A stretch of 64,000 bases of DNA from Occultella glacieicola (GCF_004353825.1 NZ_SMNA01000001.1:62001-126000), one strand, 5' to 3'. Counted from the stretch's first letter, positions 39,467-48,706 are shown. The notes: generated by a model not told the origin, from the sequence alone. Program-made: numbers and translations.

Positions 39467-40944
39467 TGGCCACCGTCGCCCCGAGCAGGGTCCGCACCGG
39501 GCGCGGCGTGGAGATCGGCCTGCTGCTCCTCGCCCTGACCCTGGGCATCGGCGCCTACGCCCTGGTCGGCCTCGCCACCGGCGACGCCCTGCCGCCCGGC
39601 TTCGGAGGCTACGCGGCCACCCTGGCCGGGATCGCCGTCGGGCTCCACCTGATCCTGCGCTGGCGCGCACCCTACGCCGACCCGCTCATCCTGCCGATCG
39701 TGATGGCCCTGAACGGCATCGGGCTGGCGATGATCCATCGGATCGACCTGCGCCTGGACGCCCGCGGCCTGACCGCGGGCTTCGGCGACCGCCAAGAGCT
39801 CTGGACGATCATCGGCGCCGCCTGCGCCGCCGTCGTCCTCATCCTTCTCCGCGATCACCGCACGCTGCGCCGCTACACCTACACCGCGATGGTCATCGGC
39901 CTGGTGCTGCTGGTCCTGCCGATGCTCCCGGGCCTCGGTGTGAACATCAACGGGGCCCAGGTCTGGGTCCGCGTCGGGCCGTTCTCGGTGCAGCCGGCCG
40001 AGTTCGCGAAGATCGCGCTGGCCGTGTTCTTCGCCGGGTACCTGGTCACCCACCGGGACGTGCTCACGCTCGCCGGGCCGAAGATCCTCGGACTCCAGCT
40101 GCCCCGGCTGCGCGACTTCGGCCCGATCGTGCTCGCCTGGGCGGTCAGCATCCTGGTGCTGGTGCGCCAGACCGACCTCGGCAGTTCGCTGCTGTTCTTC
40201 GGGCTGTTCGTCGCGATGCTGTACGTGGCCACGGAACGGTGGAGCTGGATCCTGATCGGGTTGCTGATGTTCGCGGCCGGCGCGGTGCTCGCGGCCAACA
40301 TCTTCGGGCACGTCGGCGCGCGCGTGGACGTGTGGCTGAACGCCCTCGACCCGGAGATCTACAACCGGGATCCCGGCGGCTCGGGGCAAGTCGTCCGCGG
40401 CCTGTTCGGGATGGCCAGCGGCGGGCTGTTCGGCACCGGCTGGGGCGAGGGCTACCCGGACCTGGTGCCGTACGCGAACTCCGACTTCATCATGGCCTCG
40501 CTCGGCGAGGAGCTCGGCCTGACCGGCGTGATGGCGATCCTGATGCTATACCTGATCCTGATCGAGCGCGGCATCCGGACCGGCATCGGCCTGCGCGACG
40601 GGTTCGGCAAGCTCCTCGCCTCCGGGCTGTCGTTCGTGATCGCCCTGCAGTGCTTCGTCGTGGTCGGCGGGGTGACCAGACTGATCCCGCTCACCGGGCT
40701 GACCATGCCGTTCCTGGCCAGCGGCGGCTCCTCGCTGGTGGCCAACTGGATCGTGGTCGGCCTGCTGCTGCGGATGTCCGACGCCGCCCGCCGGCCCGCC
40801 GGCGAGGGTGGCGGCGGCGTGATCTCGACCGAGACCGCCCTCGAGGTGGTCCCGGACGAGGAGGCCCCGGCCGCCGACGACCTCGACGACACCGGTGTGA
40901 TCCCCACCGACGACCAGCACACCGAGGTGGTGGAACGCCCATGA
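39466..40944 (+). CDS. rodA: RodA/FtsW-type peptidoglycan polymerase
   Basis: A 492-residue SEDS protein with about ten to twelve membrane segments. The family signature is visible (WVRVGPFSVQPAEFAKIA, then FASGGSS-like FLASGGSSLVANW). SEDS proteins polymerise lipid II glycan strands together with a class B PBP, here the next gene. ATG 39466 overlaps pstP (TGATG), and the end overlaps pbpA (ATGA). A cytosolic acidic tail of about 45 residues is longer than in many homologues. Confidence 0.95.
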   Translation: MATVAPSRVRTGRGVEIGLLLLALTLGIGAYALVGLATGDALPPGFGGYAATLAGIAVGLHLILRWRAPYADPLILPIVMALNGIGLAMIHRIDLRLDARGLTAGFGDRQELWTIIGAACAAVVLILLRDHRTLRRYTYTAMVIGLVLLVLPMLPGLGVNINGAQVWVRVGPFSVQPAEFAKIALAVFFAGYLVTHRDVLTLAGPKILGLQLPRLRDFGPIVLAWAVSILVLVRQTDLGSSLLFFGLFVAMLYVATERWSWILIGLLMFAAGAVLAANIFGHVGARVDVWLNALDPEIYNRDPGGSGQVVRGLFGMASGGLFGTGWGEGYPDLVPYANSDFIMASLGEELGLTGVMAILMLYLILIERGIRTGIGLRDGFGKLLASGLSFVIALQCFVVVGGVTRLIPLTGLTMPFLASGGSSLVANWIVVGLLLRMSDAARRPAGEGGGGVISTETALEVVPDEEAPAADDLDDTGVIPTDDQHTEVVERP

Positions 40945-42401
40945 ACGCCCCCCTGCGCAAGCTCAGCATCGTGATCGTGGTGATGTTCTTCGCCCTCATG
41001 GGCGGCGCGACCTGGGTCCAGTTCTTCCAGGCGAACTCGCTCAACAACGACGCCCGCAACGTACGCACCCTGTACCGCGACTACGGTCACGACCGCGGCC
41101 CGATCGTGGTCGCCGGCAGCCCGGTCGCCTCCTCGGTGCCCGTCGACGACGCCTTCGGCTTCCAGCGCACCTACGCGAACGGGCCGCTGTACGCGCCGGT
41201 CACCGGCTACTACGGCATGTACAGCCTGAGCGGGATGGAGCAGGCCGCGAACACGGTCCTGAACGGCACCGACGACTCGCTGCTGCTGGCCCGGATCCGG
41301 GCCCTTTTCACAGGCGCCGAGCAGCAGGGCGGCACCGTGGAGCTGACCCTCGACCCGGCGGCGCAGCAGGCCGCCTGGGACGCCCTGGGCGACAACACCG
41401 GCGCCGTGGTCGCCATGGACCCGAACACCGGGGCGATCCTGGCCATGGTCTCCAAACCGACGTATGACCCGAACGTCCTCGCCGGGCACGTCTCGGAGGA
41501 GGTGACCGCGGCGTATGCCGACCTGGTCGCGGACCCGTCGAACCCGCTGTTCAACCGCACCATCGGGGGGGATCTCTACGCGCCCGGGTCCACCTTCAAG
41601 CTCATCGACGTGGCGATGGCGCTGGAGTCGGGCGAGTACACGCCGGACTCGCAGGTGCCGGCGCCCACGGAGTTCCTGCTGCCGGGCACCGAGGACACCT
41701 ACATCCAGAACCCGGGCGGCGGTCCGTGCACGAACGAGGACACGGTCACCCTCACCTACGCCCTCCAGGTCTCCTGCAACACCCCGTTCGCGGCGCTCGG
41801 GGTCGAGTTCGGGGCGGACGCGCTGACCGAGCAGACCCAGGCGTTCGGCTTCGACCGGAACCTCGAGATCCCGCTGAACGTGACGCCGTCGACGATCGGG
41901 GAGGATCTGGACCCGGCACAGACCGCGATGACGGCGATCGGCCAGTACAACACCCGGGTCACCCCCCTGCAGATGGCGATGGTCTCGGCGGCGGTCGCGA
42001 ACGACGGCGTGATCATGGAGCCGTACCTGGTGGCGGCCGAGCGCGGCCCGAACCTGCAGCTGACCTACTCGGCGTCACCGCGGGAGTGGGCCACCCCGAT
42101 GTCGGCCACCACGGCCGCGCAGATGACGGACATGATGGTCAACGTCGTCGAGAACGGGACCGGGTCCCCGGCCCGGATCAGCGGGGTCCAGGTGGCCGGC
42201 AAGACCGGCACCGCCGAGACCGGGCTGACCGACGACGTGGCCCCGGACGCGTGGTTCACGTCCTTCGCCCCCGCCGACGACCCGCAGGTCGCGGTCGCCG
42301 TGGTCGTGGAGGACGGCGGCGCCCTCGGTGACGAGGCCACCGGCGCCCAGGTGGCCGCACCGATCGCCCGTGCCGTGATCGAGGCGGTGCTCGGCGGATG
42401 A
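40941..42401 (+). CDS. pbpA: PbpA: class B penicillin-binding protein
   Basis: A 486-residue transpeptidase with one N-terminal membrane anchor (residues 8-27). Catalytic motifs are STFK (Ser217, Lys220), SCN (278-280) and KTG (421-423). It cross-links peptidoglycan as the partner of RodA. Overlaps of four bases at both ends (ATGA) couple it to rodA and pknA. The length and missing PASTA domains agree with actinomycete PbpA. Confidence 0.95.
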   Translation: MNAPLRKLSIVIVVMFFALMGGATWVQFFQANSLNNDARNVRTLYRDYGHDRGPIVVAGSPVASSVPVDDAFGFQRTYANGPLYAPVTGYYGMYSLSGMEQAANTVLNGTDDSLLLARIRALFTGAEQQGGTVELTLDPAAQQAAWDALGDNTGAVVAMDPNTGAILAMVSKPTYDPNVLAGHVSEEVTAAYADLVADPSNPLFNRTIGGDLYAPGSTFKLIDVAMALESGEYTPDSQVPAPTEFLLPGTEDTYIQNPGGGPCTNEDTVTLTYALQVSCNTPFAALGVEFGADALTEQTQAFGFDRNLEIPLNVTPSTIGEDLDPAQTAMTAIGQYNTRVTPLQMAMVSAAVANDGVIMEPYLVAAERGPNLQLTYSASPREWATPMSATTAAQMTDMMVNVVENGTGSPARISGVQVAGKTGTAETGLTDDVAPDAWFTSFAPADDPQVAVAVVVEDGGALGDEATGAQVAAPIARAVIEAVLGG

Positions 42402-43882
42402 TCCCCGCGGCCGGTCTGGTCCTCGGTGACCGCTACGAGTTGGAGTCCCGGATCGCCATCGGCGGCATGGGTGAGGTGTGGATCGCACTCGATCGGCACC
42501 TGCGGCGCCGGGTCGCCGCGAAGGTCCTGCGCGCGGAGTTCACCGGGGAGAAGACTTTCCTGGACCGGCTGCGCGCCGAGGCCCGGAACTCGGCGGCGCT
42601 CTCGCACCAGAACATCGCCGCCATGTACGACTACGGCGAGGGTGACGGGTCCGGGTACCTGATCATGGAGCTCGTGCACGGGGAACCGTTGGCCGAGCTG
42701 CTGGAGCGCGAGCGCCACCTCGAACCGGCCCAGCTGCTGCCGATCCTGGCCCAGACGGCGCGCGCCCTGCACACCGCGCACATGGCCGGCGTGGTGCACC
42801 GGGACGTCAAGCCGTCCAACATCCTGATCACCCCCGACGGGTACGTGAAGATCACCGACTTCGGGATCTCCCTCGGCTCCAACCAGGCACCGATGACCGC
42901 GGCCGGGATGGTCATGGGCACTGCCCAGTACCTGCCCCCCGAGCAGGCCATGGGCCGCGCCGCCACCGGAGCCGGGGACATCTACGCACTCGGCGTGGTC
43001 GCCTACGAGGCCCTGGTCGGCAAGCGCCCGTTCACCGGTGGCTCGCAGGTCGACATCGCGTTCGCGCACGTCAAGCAGCCGGTACCGGAGCTCCCGGAGA
43101 CGATCGACGCGCGGGTGCGCGACATCGTGATGGCCATGCTCGAGAAGGATCCCGAGCGGCGCCCACGCAGCGCCGCCTCGTTGGCGCGTTCGCTCGAGGA
43201 GCTCGCCGCCCAGCTCGACGTCACCATCGAGCCGGCCGCCGAGCGGCCCGCCACCCAGATCACCGAGCCCGACGGCGATCGGGCACCTCGGTCCGGTGCC
43301 CTCACCCAGGTCTGGTTCGCCGAGGAGGGCCGCACCGGCGGCCGCCATGACCATGGCGGCGACGGCGACCATCCCGGCGGTGGCCACGATGACCGTGACG
43401 GCGACAGCGGCGACGGCGACTCCCTGGACCGGGACGACGACTCCGGCGACGAGGAGAACCCCGACGGTGCGCCCAGCGCCACGGTGACCCGCCCACGCTG
43501 GCGCCCCCTGTCCGAGACGGACCCGAATGCGCCCACCACCCCCCGCGGCCCACTGCCGGCGATCTCGGGAGGCGCACCGGCCGCCGTCGACGGCCCCCTG
43601 CCCAGCCGCCGCGCGCTCCGCGCGGAACCCGCGTCGCGACCCGGCATCGGTGCGCACCGGGAGCACCCGGTGGCCATACACGCGGCCGACGGCCTGTTCG
43701 CCCGGGCCCGCGCGGGATGGTGGTGGGCGGCCGGAATCGTGGCCGTGGCGGCGGTCCTGACGGTGATCGCGTTATGGCTCGGTAGGCTATGGGACGTTGA
43801 CGCGTCCCTGGCGGTCGTGTCCCCCCTGCTTGCGGGCGCAGCGCACCGACCAGTCCCAGACGAGAGAGTGAAGGAACGCTAA
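42398..43882 (+). CDS. pknA: PknA: membrane Ser/Thr protein kinase
   Basis: A 494-residue Hanks-type kinase. Lys42 (VAAKVL), HRDVKPSN (Asp136) and DFG (Asp154) are intact in residues 10-280. The juxtamembrane part contains an unusual run rich in Asp, Gly and His (about 310-355), then a Pro-rich stretch, one membrane helix near 445-465 and a short external tail without PASTA domains. It phosphorylates division and wall proteins. It starts inside the pbpA stop and ends directly before pknB. Confidence 0.94.
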   Translation: MIPAAGLVLGDRYELESRIAIGGMGEVWIALDRHLRRRVAAKVLRAEFTGEKTFLDRLRAEARNSAALSHQNIAAMYDYGEGDGSGYLIMELVHGEPLAELLERERHLEPAQLLPILAQTARALHTAHMAGVVHRDVKPSNILITPDGYVKITDFGISLGSNQAPMTAAGMVMGTAQYLPPEQAMGRAATGAGDIYALGVVAYEALVGKRPFTGGSQVDIAFAHVKQPVPELPETIDARVRDIVMAMLEKDPERRPRSAASLARSLEELAAQLDVTIEPAAERPATQITEPDGDRAPRSGALTQVWFAEEGRTGGRHDHGGDGDHPGGGHDDRDGDSGDGDSLDRDDDSGDEENPDGAPSATVTRPRWRPLSETDPNAPTTPRGPLPAISGGAPAAVDGPLPSRRALRAEPASRPGIGAHREHPVAIHAADGLFARARAGWWWAAGIVAVAAVLTVIALWLGRLWDVDASLAVVSPLLAGAAHRPVPDERVKER

Positions 43883-45715
43883 GTGGTAGACGACGTTCCC
43901 CGAGTGCTGGCCGGACGCTACGAGATCGGCGAACTTATCGGTCGCGGCGGCATGGCCGAGGTGCACATCGGGCGTGACAACCGGCTCGGTCGCTCGGTCG
44001 CGATCAAGATGCTGCGCCCGGACCTCGCCCGCGACCCGAGCTTCCACGCCCGGTTCCGCCGCGAGGCCCAGGCCGCCGCGTCGCTCAACCACCCGGCGAT
44101 TGTCTCCGTCTATGACACCGGTGAGGACCTCAGCAGCGGGATCGACGGCGCCGAGGTGCGGATCCCGTTCATCGTGATGGAGTACGTCGAAGGTCACACC
44201 GTCCGCGACCTGCTCCGCGACGGTTCCGCGCTGCCCATCGACGAGGCGATCGAGATCACGCAGGGCGTGCTGTCCGCGCTCGAGTACTCCCACCACGCCG
44301 GCATCGTGCACCGCGACATCAAGCCCGCGAACGTGATGCTGACGCCCACCGGTGCCGTGAAGGTGATGGACTTCGGCATCGCCCGCGCGATGGCGGACTC
44401 GGCCGCGACGATGACCCAGACCCACGCCGTCGTCGGGACCGCGCAGTACCTCTCCCCGGAGCAGGCCCGCGGCGAAGTCGTCGACGCCCGCTCGGACCTG
44501 TACTCGACCGGATGTCTCCTCTTCGAGCTCCTCACCGGCCGGCCGCCGTTCATCGGTGACTCCGCCGTGGCGGTCGCCTACCAGCACGTCAGCGAGGAGC
44601 CGCCGAGGCCGAGCACGTTCGCGCCGGACGTGCCCGAGTCGCTCGACCGGATCACGATGCTCGCGCTCGCGAAGGACCGGGACGAGCGCTACTCGAGCGC
44701 CGCGCAGTTCCGGGGCGACCTCGAGGCCGCCGCCCGGCAGGAGGCGATCAGCGCCCCGCCCCTCGGCGCGGTGTCGGCCGCGGCCGCGACGGGCGCGACC
44801 CAGGTCCTCGGCGGCGCGGCCATCGCCGAGCCGACGGCGGCGGCCGAACCGGAGCCGGAGGACGAGCCGAAGAGCAACAAGACGCTGATCTGGATCCTCG
44901 CCGTCGTCGGCGTCGCAGCCCTGATCGGCATCATCCTGCTCGCCCTGAACCGGCCGGAGGAACCGGTCGAGCCGACCACGGTGATGGTCCCCGACCTGAC
45001 CTCGATGACCCAGGAGCAGGCGCGCACGGCGCTCGCCGACACGGTGGCCACCGAGGACGGCCCCGGCCTGGAACTGGTCCTCGGTGACCCGGTCACGGAC
45101 CCGGAGATCCCCGAGGGTGAGGCGGTGTCCTGGAACCCGACCACCGGCGCCGAGGTCGAGGCGGGCTCCCCGGTCACCGTGGTGTTCTCCTCCGGGCCGG
45201 GCGAGTTCGAGATCCCGGACGTGTCCGGGCTGAGCCAGGACCGGGCCCGCCAGGAACTGATCGACGCCGGTTTCAGCGGCGCGAACATCCGCACCACCAC
45301 CGAGAACAGCCCGGACTTCGGCGCCGACGAGGCGATCCGCACCGAGCCGGAGGCCGGCACCATGGCCAACCCGGAGGACGCGATCACGATCGTCCTCGCC
45401 ACCGGGAACGTGGACCTGCCGTCGCTCGTGGGTCAGGACCTCGAGGCGGCGCAGAACACCATCACCGAACTGGGCCTCAGCTCCCGGGTCACCAACCAGG
45501 AGGACCCGGGTCCGCCCGGTGTGGTCCTCAACCAGGACCGTGAGGGCTCCGTGCCGCAGGGCACCGTGGTGGAGCTGATCGTGTCGATCCCGGAGCCGAC
45601 CCAGGAGCCGACGACCGACCCGCCCACCACGGACCCCACGACCGACCCGACCACGGAACCAACCACGGAACCGACGCCGGATCCGGGCGGCGAGGAGCCG
45701 CCCGAGGGGCCGTAG
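43883..45715 (+). CDS. pknB: PknB: PASTA-domain Ser/Thr protein kinase
   Basis: A 610-residue kinase starting at GTG 43883, preceded by GAAGGA. The kinase domain (residues 10-275) has GRGGMAEV, Lys42, HRDIKPAN and DFG. One membrane helix lies at about 333-353, followed by three PASTA domains (about 365-565), which bind muropeptides or lipid II outside the cell. The C-terminal tail is a Thr-Pro repeat (TTDPTTDPTTEPTTEPT). Actinomycete PknB often has four PASTA domains, so three is on the short side. It ends the operon and is convergent with the amidotransferase. Confidence 0.95.
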   Translation: MVDDVPRVLAGRYEIGELIGRGGMAEVHIGRDNRLGRSVAIKMLRPDLARDPSFHARFRREAQAAASLNHPAIVSVYDTGEDLSSGIDGAEVRIPFIVMEYVEGHTVRDLLRDGSALPIDEAIEITQGVLSALEYSHHAGIVHRDIKPANVMLTPTGAVKVMDFGIARAMADSAATMTQTHAVVGTAQYLSPEQARGEVVDARSDLYSTGCLLFELLTGRPPFIGDSAVAVAYQHVSEEPPRPSTFAPDVPESLDRITMLALAKDRDERYSSAAQFRGDLEAAARQEAISAPPLGAVSAAAATGATQVLGGAAIAEPTAAAEPEPEDEPKSNKTLIWILAVVGVAALIGIILLALNRPEEPVEPTTVMVPDLTSMTQEQARTALADTVATEDGPGLELVLGDPVTDPEIPEGEAVSWNPTTGAEVEAGSPVTVVFSSGPGEFEIPDVSGLSQDRARQELIDAGFSGANIRTTTENSPDFGADEAIRTEPEAGTMANPEDAITIVLATGNVDLPSLVGQDLEAAQNTITELGLSSRVTNQEDPGPPGVVLNQDREGSVPQGTVVELIVSIPEPTQEPTTDPPTTDPTTDPTTEPTTEPTPDPGGEEPPEGP

Positions 45716-45733
45716 GGTTCGTACGCCGGGGCG

Positions 45734-46369
45734 TCAGTGCGGCGTCACGAGCGGGGCCAGCCCGGCGCTGCGGGCGACGGCCTCGCCGTCCCCGGCGAGC
45801 GCGAGCCAGTTCGCGAGCAGCCGGTGCCCACCCTCGGTGAGAACCGACTCCGGGTGGAACTGCACCCCGTGCAGCGGCAGGCTCCGGTGCTCCAGCCCCA
45901 TCACGATGCCGTTCGCCGTGTGCCCGGTGACCCGGAGCACGTCGGGCACGGTGTCCGCCTGGACGGCGAGGGAGTGGTAGCGGGTCGCGGTGAACGGTGA
46001 CGGGAGCGACGCGAAGACACCGGTGCCGTCGTGCTCCACCTCCGAGGTCTTGCCGTGCATGAGCTCCGGCGAGTGGTTGACCACCCCGCCGAAGACCTCA
46101 CCGAGGGCCTGGTGGCCGAGGCACACGCCGAGCATCGGCACCTCCTGCTCCGCACACCGCTCGATGATCGCCGTGCTCTCGCCCGCCTCCTTCGGGGTGC
46201 CCGGGCCGGGTGAGACGAGCACGCCGTCGTAGCCGGCCAACGGTTCCGCGCCGCCGAGCGACTCGTCGTCGTTGCGGACCACGGTGGTCTGCGCCCCGAG
46301 TTGCTGCAGGTAGCCGACGATCGTGTAGACGAAGCTGTCGTAGTTGTCGATGACGAGGATGCGACTCAT
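45734..46369 (-). CDS. Anthranilate/para-aminobenzoate synthase glutamine amidotransferase
   Basis: A 211-residue class I glutamine amidotransferase (TrpG/PabA type): ILVIDNYDSFVYTIVGYL at the start, LVSPGPGTP oxyanion loop, GVCLGHQ nucleophile Cys, and FHPES with the catalytic His and Glu. It supplies ammonia from glutamine to a chorismate-using partner, which is not in the window. Orphan pabA copies in this position next to sortase E and crgA are common in actinomycetes. Whether it serves folate or tryptophan cannot be decided from the sequence. Confidence 0.9.
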   Translation of the reverse strand: MSRILVIDNYDSFVYTIVGYLQQLGAQTTVVRNDDESLGGAEPLAGYDGVLVSPGPGTPKEAGESTAIIERCAEQEVPMLGVCLGHQALGEVFGGVVNHSPELMHGKTSEVEHDGTGVFASLPSPFTATRYHSLAVQADTVPDVLRVTGHTANGIVMGLEHRSLPLHGVQFHPESVLTEGGHRLLANWLALAGDGEAVARSAGLAPLVTPH

Positions 46370-46530
46370 CAACCCTCTCCCACGGTCTGGTCGTTGAACG
46401 GCATGTACGGGGCCACAGCGGGGAAGACCCACAGGAACAGCGCGGCCACCACAGCCCCGATGAGCACCGCGGACTGGATGACGCGGGCCCACGTCGGCCC
46501 CGGCAGGTGGGTGAAGATCCAGCCGTACAT
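46369..46530 (-). CDS. Small single-pass membrane protein
   Basis: A 53-residue protein, MYGWIFTHLPGPTWAR followed by one hydrophobic helix (about 17-40) and YMPFNDQTVGEG. Its TGA overlaps the amidotransferase ATG (TGATG), and it lies two bases after the sortase stop. Small proteins of this kind are conserved between sortase E and pabA in actinomycetes; function unknown. Confidence 0.75.
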   Translation of the reverse strand: MYGWIFTHLPGPTWARVIQSAVLIGAVVAALFLWVFPAVAPYMPFNDQTVGEG

Positions 46531-46532
46531 CG

Positions 46533-47300
46533 CTAGGACCCCTCCGGTAGCAGGGCGGCCGGCAGGCCGTCGGTGAGCGGGATCCAGTGATCCAGGTGCG
46601 CGTGCACGATATACCGCTCCCGGGTCGACCAGAGCGGGTGGCAGGTGGTCAGGGTCAGCATCTCCTCGGTGGCGACCGCCTCGGGGTCGCCGGGCACCGG
46701 GGCGATGACCTCGACCTCGCTGGGTCGGACCACCTCGCTGGTGGTGACCTCGTAGACGTACCAGGCCTGCGCGGTCCTCACGATGATCTCGTCGCCGGCC
46801 GCGAGGGTGTCGATCGAGTAGAACGGCTTGCCGTAGGTCTGGCGGTGTCCGGCCACGGAGAAGTTCCCGACCTGCCCGACCTGCGCGGTCTCCGGGTAGT
46901 GGCCCACCCGGCCCGCGTCCAGCACCGTCGGGCGGTCGACGCCCTCCGCGATCGGTTGCGCGTAGTCGGTGCCCCAGTCCGGGACGTACAGCGTCGCGAA
47001 CACCTCGGCCGCGGCCGCGGCCACTTCGACGGGGGGGGTGTCCGTGCGGGGCGTGCCGGCCACCTCGGGTACGGGCGGAAGAGACTCCTCGAGCTCGGCG
47101 ACGGCACTGGCGGCCTGCTGCTCGCCCTCGACGTCGGTCCACCACAACTGCCAGACGACGAACAGTCCGAGCAGCACCCCGGCCGTGATCAGAAGTTCGC
47201 CGACGCCCCCGAGGATCCTCGAACCCACCGGGGCGCGCCGCCGGCCCGGTGGCGGTGCGGCCTCGTCGGCCGTGGACGTCGACGGCGGGGCGCTGGTCAC
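46533..47300 (-). CDS. Class E sortase
   Basis: A 255-residue sortase starting at GTG 47300. It has a basic N-terminus, one membrane helix (about 30-52) and a sortase barrel (about 95-250). Catalytic residues are His152 (AGHRQTY), Cys220 (TLTTC) and Arg227 or Arg229. Class E sortases of high-GC actinomycetes anchor proteins with LAxTG-type signals to peptidoglycan. Its start overlaps the DUF881 stop (GTGA). No substrate gene with an LAxTG tail is evident in the window. Confidence 0.92.
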   Translation of the reverse strand: MTSAPPSTSTADEAAPPPGRRRAPVGSRILGGVGELLITAGVLLGLFVVWQLWWTDVEGEQQAASAVAELEESLPPVPEVAGTPRTDTPPVEVAAAAAEVFATLYVPDWGTDYAQPIAEGVDRPTVLDAGRVGHYPETAQVGQVGNFSVAGHRQTYGKPFYSIDTLAAGDEIIVRTAQAWYVYEVTTSEVVRPSEVEVIAPVPGDPEAVATEEMLTLTTCHPLWSTRERYIVHAHLDHWIPLTDGLPAALLPEGS

Positions 47301-48082
47301 TGCGGCCCGTTCGGGTCGGTGCTGGGCACCTCGAGGCTGATCGGGTCGCCACCTGGGACCCGGGCGTACCGGGTGCTCAGATTGCCCTCGTCACCCGGGG
47401 CCTCGATCTCGTCCTCGACGGTCATGGACCAGCCGAGCGCCACGGCATCCACGTACTGCCGGTAGATGCCGACGGCCGAGGAGTCGTCGAGGGCGGACTC
47501 CAGTTCGTCGGAGTCCCCGATGGCGGCGATCCGGTAGGGCGGGGAGTATGTGTAGCCGTCGAGGAGGAGGACGTTGCCGACGCACCGGATCGAGGTGGTC
47601 GCGGTGACCCGGTGGCCCTGCACGGTCATGGCCTCGGCGCCACCGGCCCAGAAGGCGTTGATCACGGCCTCCAGGTCCTGCTGGTGCACCACCAGGTCAT
47701 CGGGACTGAACCCCTCCGGGACGTCCTGGACGAGCGGGGAGTCCCACAGCGACACCTCCACGCCTGGCCCCGTGACGGCGAGGCGGCCGGCCGCGAGGGC
47801 CACCGAGTCGCTCGCGGCCACCTCCGGCATCGCGGCCGACTGCTCACTCAGGAGTGCGTCGACCTCGGCGCGCAGCTGCGTCACCGCGGCGTTCGTCTCC
47901 TGCAGCCGGGCCTCCTCGTCCTGTACCAGCTCCGGGAGGTTCTGCGGCTGGCGCTCGGTGTCCTGAGCGAACACTGACGCGCTCGTGGCGAACATCAGGC
48001 CAGCGAGGACCCCCACCAGGCCGACTCCGATCGACCGTCCGCGCAGGCGTGACATGCGCGGCGGGCGGTCGGGAGTCCTCAT
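47297..48082 (-). CDS. DUF881 family membrane-anchored protein
   Basis: A 261-residue protein with a basic start and a single membrane helix or signal (about 18-38), a coiled-coil stretch (about 50-80) and a DUF881 domain (LAVTGPGVEVSLWDS, NVLLLDGYTYSPPYRI). DUF881 genes lie near crgA and division genes in actinomycetes and Firmicutes (YlxW/X type), pointing to cell-envelope or division roles. It is coupled to the sortase and divergent from crgA with 64 bp between. Confidence 0.87.
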   Translation of the reverse strand: MRTPDRPPRMSRLRGRSIGVGLVGVLAGLMFATSASVFAQDTERQPQNLPELVQDEEARLQETNAAVTQLRAEVDALLSEQSAAMPEVAASDSVALAAGRLAVTGPGVEVSLWDSPLVQDVPEGFSPDDLVVHQQDLEAVINAFWAGGAEAMTVQGHRVTATTSIRCVGNVLLLDGYTYSPPYRIAAIGDSDELESALDDSSAVGIYRQYVDAVALGWSMTVEDEIEAPGDEGNLSTRYARVPGGDPISLEVPSTDPNGPQ

Positions 48083-48146
48083 GTGTTCGATTGTAGGTGG
48101 CCCACCGCATTAGGATTGGCGGGAGTTCACCACCCGAGGAGTCACC

Positions 48147-48392
48147 ATGCCCGAGTCCAGGTCCCGCAAGAAGCCGGCCTACACCCCACCGCCGGCCTCG
48201 AGCGCGGTGAAGCCGAACCCCCGCTGGTGGGCGCCCACGATGGTGACCCTGCTCATCGTCGGCCTCGTGTACGTGGTGGTCACGTACCTGATGGAGTCGG
48301 CCGGCCCGATCCCGGGCATCGGTGCCTGGAACCTCGGCATCGGCTTCGCGATCATGATGATCGGGTTCGTGATGACGATGCGCTGGCGCTGA
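48147..48392 (+). CDS. crgA: CrgA cell division protein
   Basis: An 81-residue protein with a basic, Pro-rich start (MPESRSRKKPAYTPPP) and two membrane helices (about 28-48 and 60-80), the CrgA architecture. CrgA interacts with FtsZ, FtsQ and penicillin-binding proteins and coordinates septation. GAGGAG precedes ATG 48147. Its place next to the DUF881 and sortase genes and upstream of pabA is conserved across actinomycetes. Confidence 0.93.
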   Translation: MPESRSRKKPAYTPPPASSAVKPNPRWWAPTMVTLLIVGLVYVVVTYLMESAGPIPGIGAWNLGIGFAIMMIGFVMTMRWR

Positions 48393-48415
48393 ACCGCGCC
48401 CCACACTCCCCTCCG

Positions 48416-48448
48416 AGGCCGTCCCCCCGATACCGGGTGGGACGGCCT
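48416..48448 (+). terminator. Terminator of crgA
   Basis: AGGCCGTCCC and GGGACGGCCT form a perfect 10-bp stem 24 bases after the crgA stop, followed by a TTCGCCGTTT stretch. Confidence 0.85.
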
Positions 48449-48478
48449 TCGCCGTTTCCCGGCCTCGCAGATGGCCCG

Positions 48479-48599
48479 TTATCCCCAGGTGTGCACACAG
48501 CTGTGGAGAACTACAGCCGTGTCATTTCCACACCTGTGGAGTCACCTGTGGATACTTACACCGATGTAGTTCCACAGGTGTGAACAACCCTGTGGACGC
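48479..48599. other. Cluster of DnaA-box-like sequences
   Basis: Seven TCCACA/TGTGGA-type nonamers occur within 121 bp on both strands: TTATCCCCA (48479), TTCTCCACA (48502-48510, minus), ATTTCCACA (48524), GACTCCACA (48535-48543, minus), GTATCCACA (48547-48555, minus), AGTTCCACA (48568) and GCGTCCACA (48591-48599, minus). Three are 8 of 9 matches to TTATCCACA. Inverted CACACCTGTGG/CCACAGGTGTG units are interleaved. This lies in the 528-bp gene-free gap between crgA and the rhomboid gene. It could be a DnaA-binding locus that regulates replication or local genes; it is not the expected oriC, which should lie beyond the window's right end. Confidence 0.6.
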
Positions 48600-48633
48600 A
48601 CGTTCGACGCCCGATGCCGGCCCACCTCGCCGC

Positions 48634-48687
48634 CCGAGAGTGCCGAAGTGGCGACCACCACAGCACCCTCACCCCAGCCGAGCGGCA
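48634..48687 (-). repeat. 54-bp intergenic repeat, copy 1
   Basis: This copy and the next match at 49 of 54 positions, 73 bp apart. Read on the minus strand the core is GCCACTTCGGCACTCTCGG. GAGGGTGC and GCACTCTC in the same strand can pair, and GTGG-TCG-CCAC can form an inner stem, so it may fold as a hairpin. Confidence 0.75.
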
Positions 48688-48706
48688 CCCCACCACCCAC
48701 CAGCTG

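Noticed and set aside
48479-48599. DnaA-box cluster as the chromosomal origin itself
   Set aside because: In actinomycetes oriC lies next to dnaA; the recF tail at 64 kb puts dnaN-dnaA beyond the window, and no AT-rich unwinding region is seen here.
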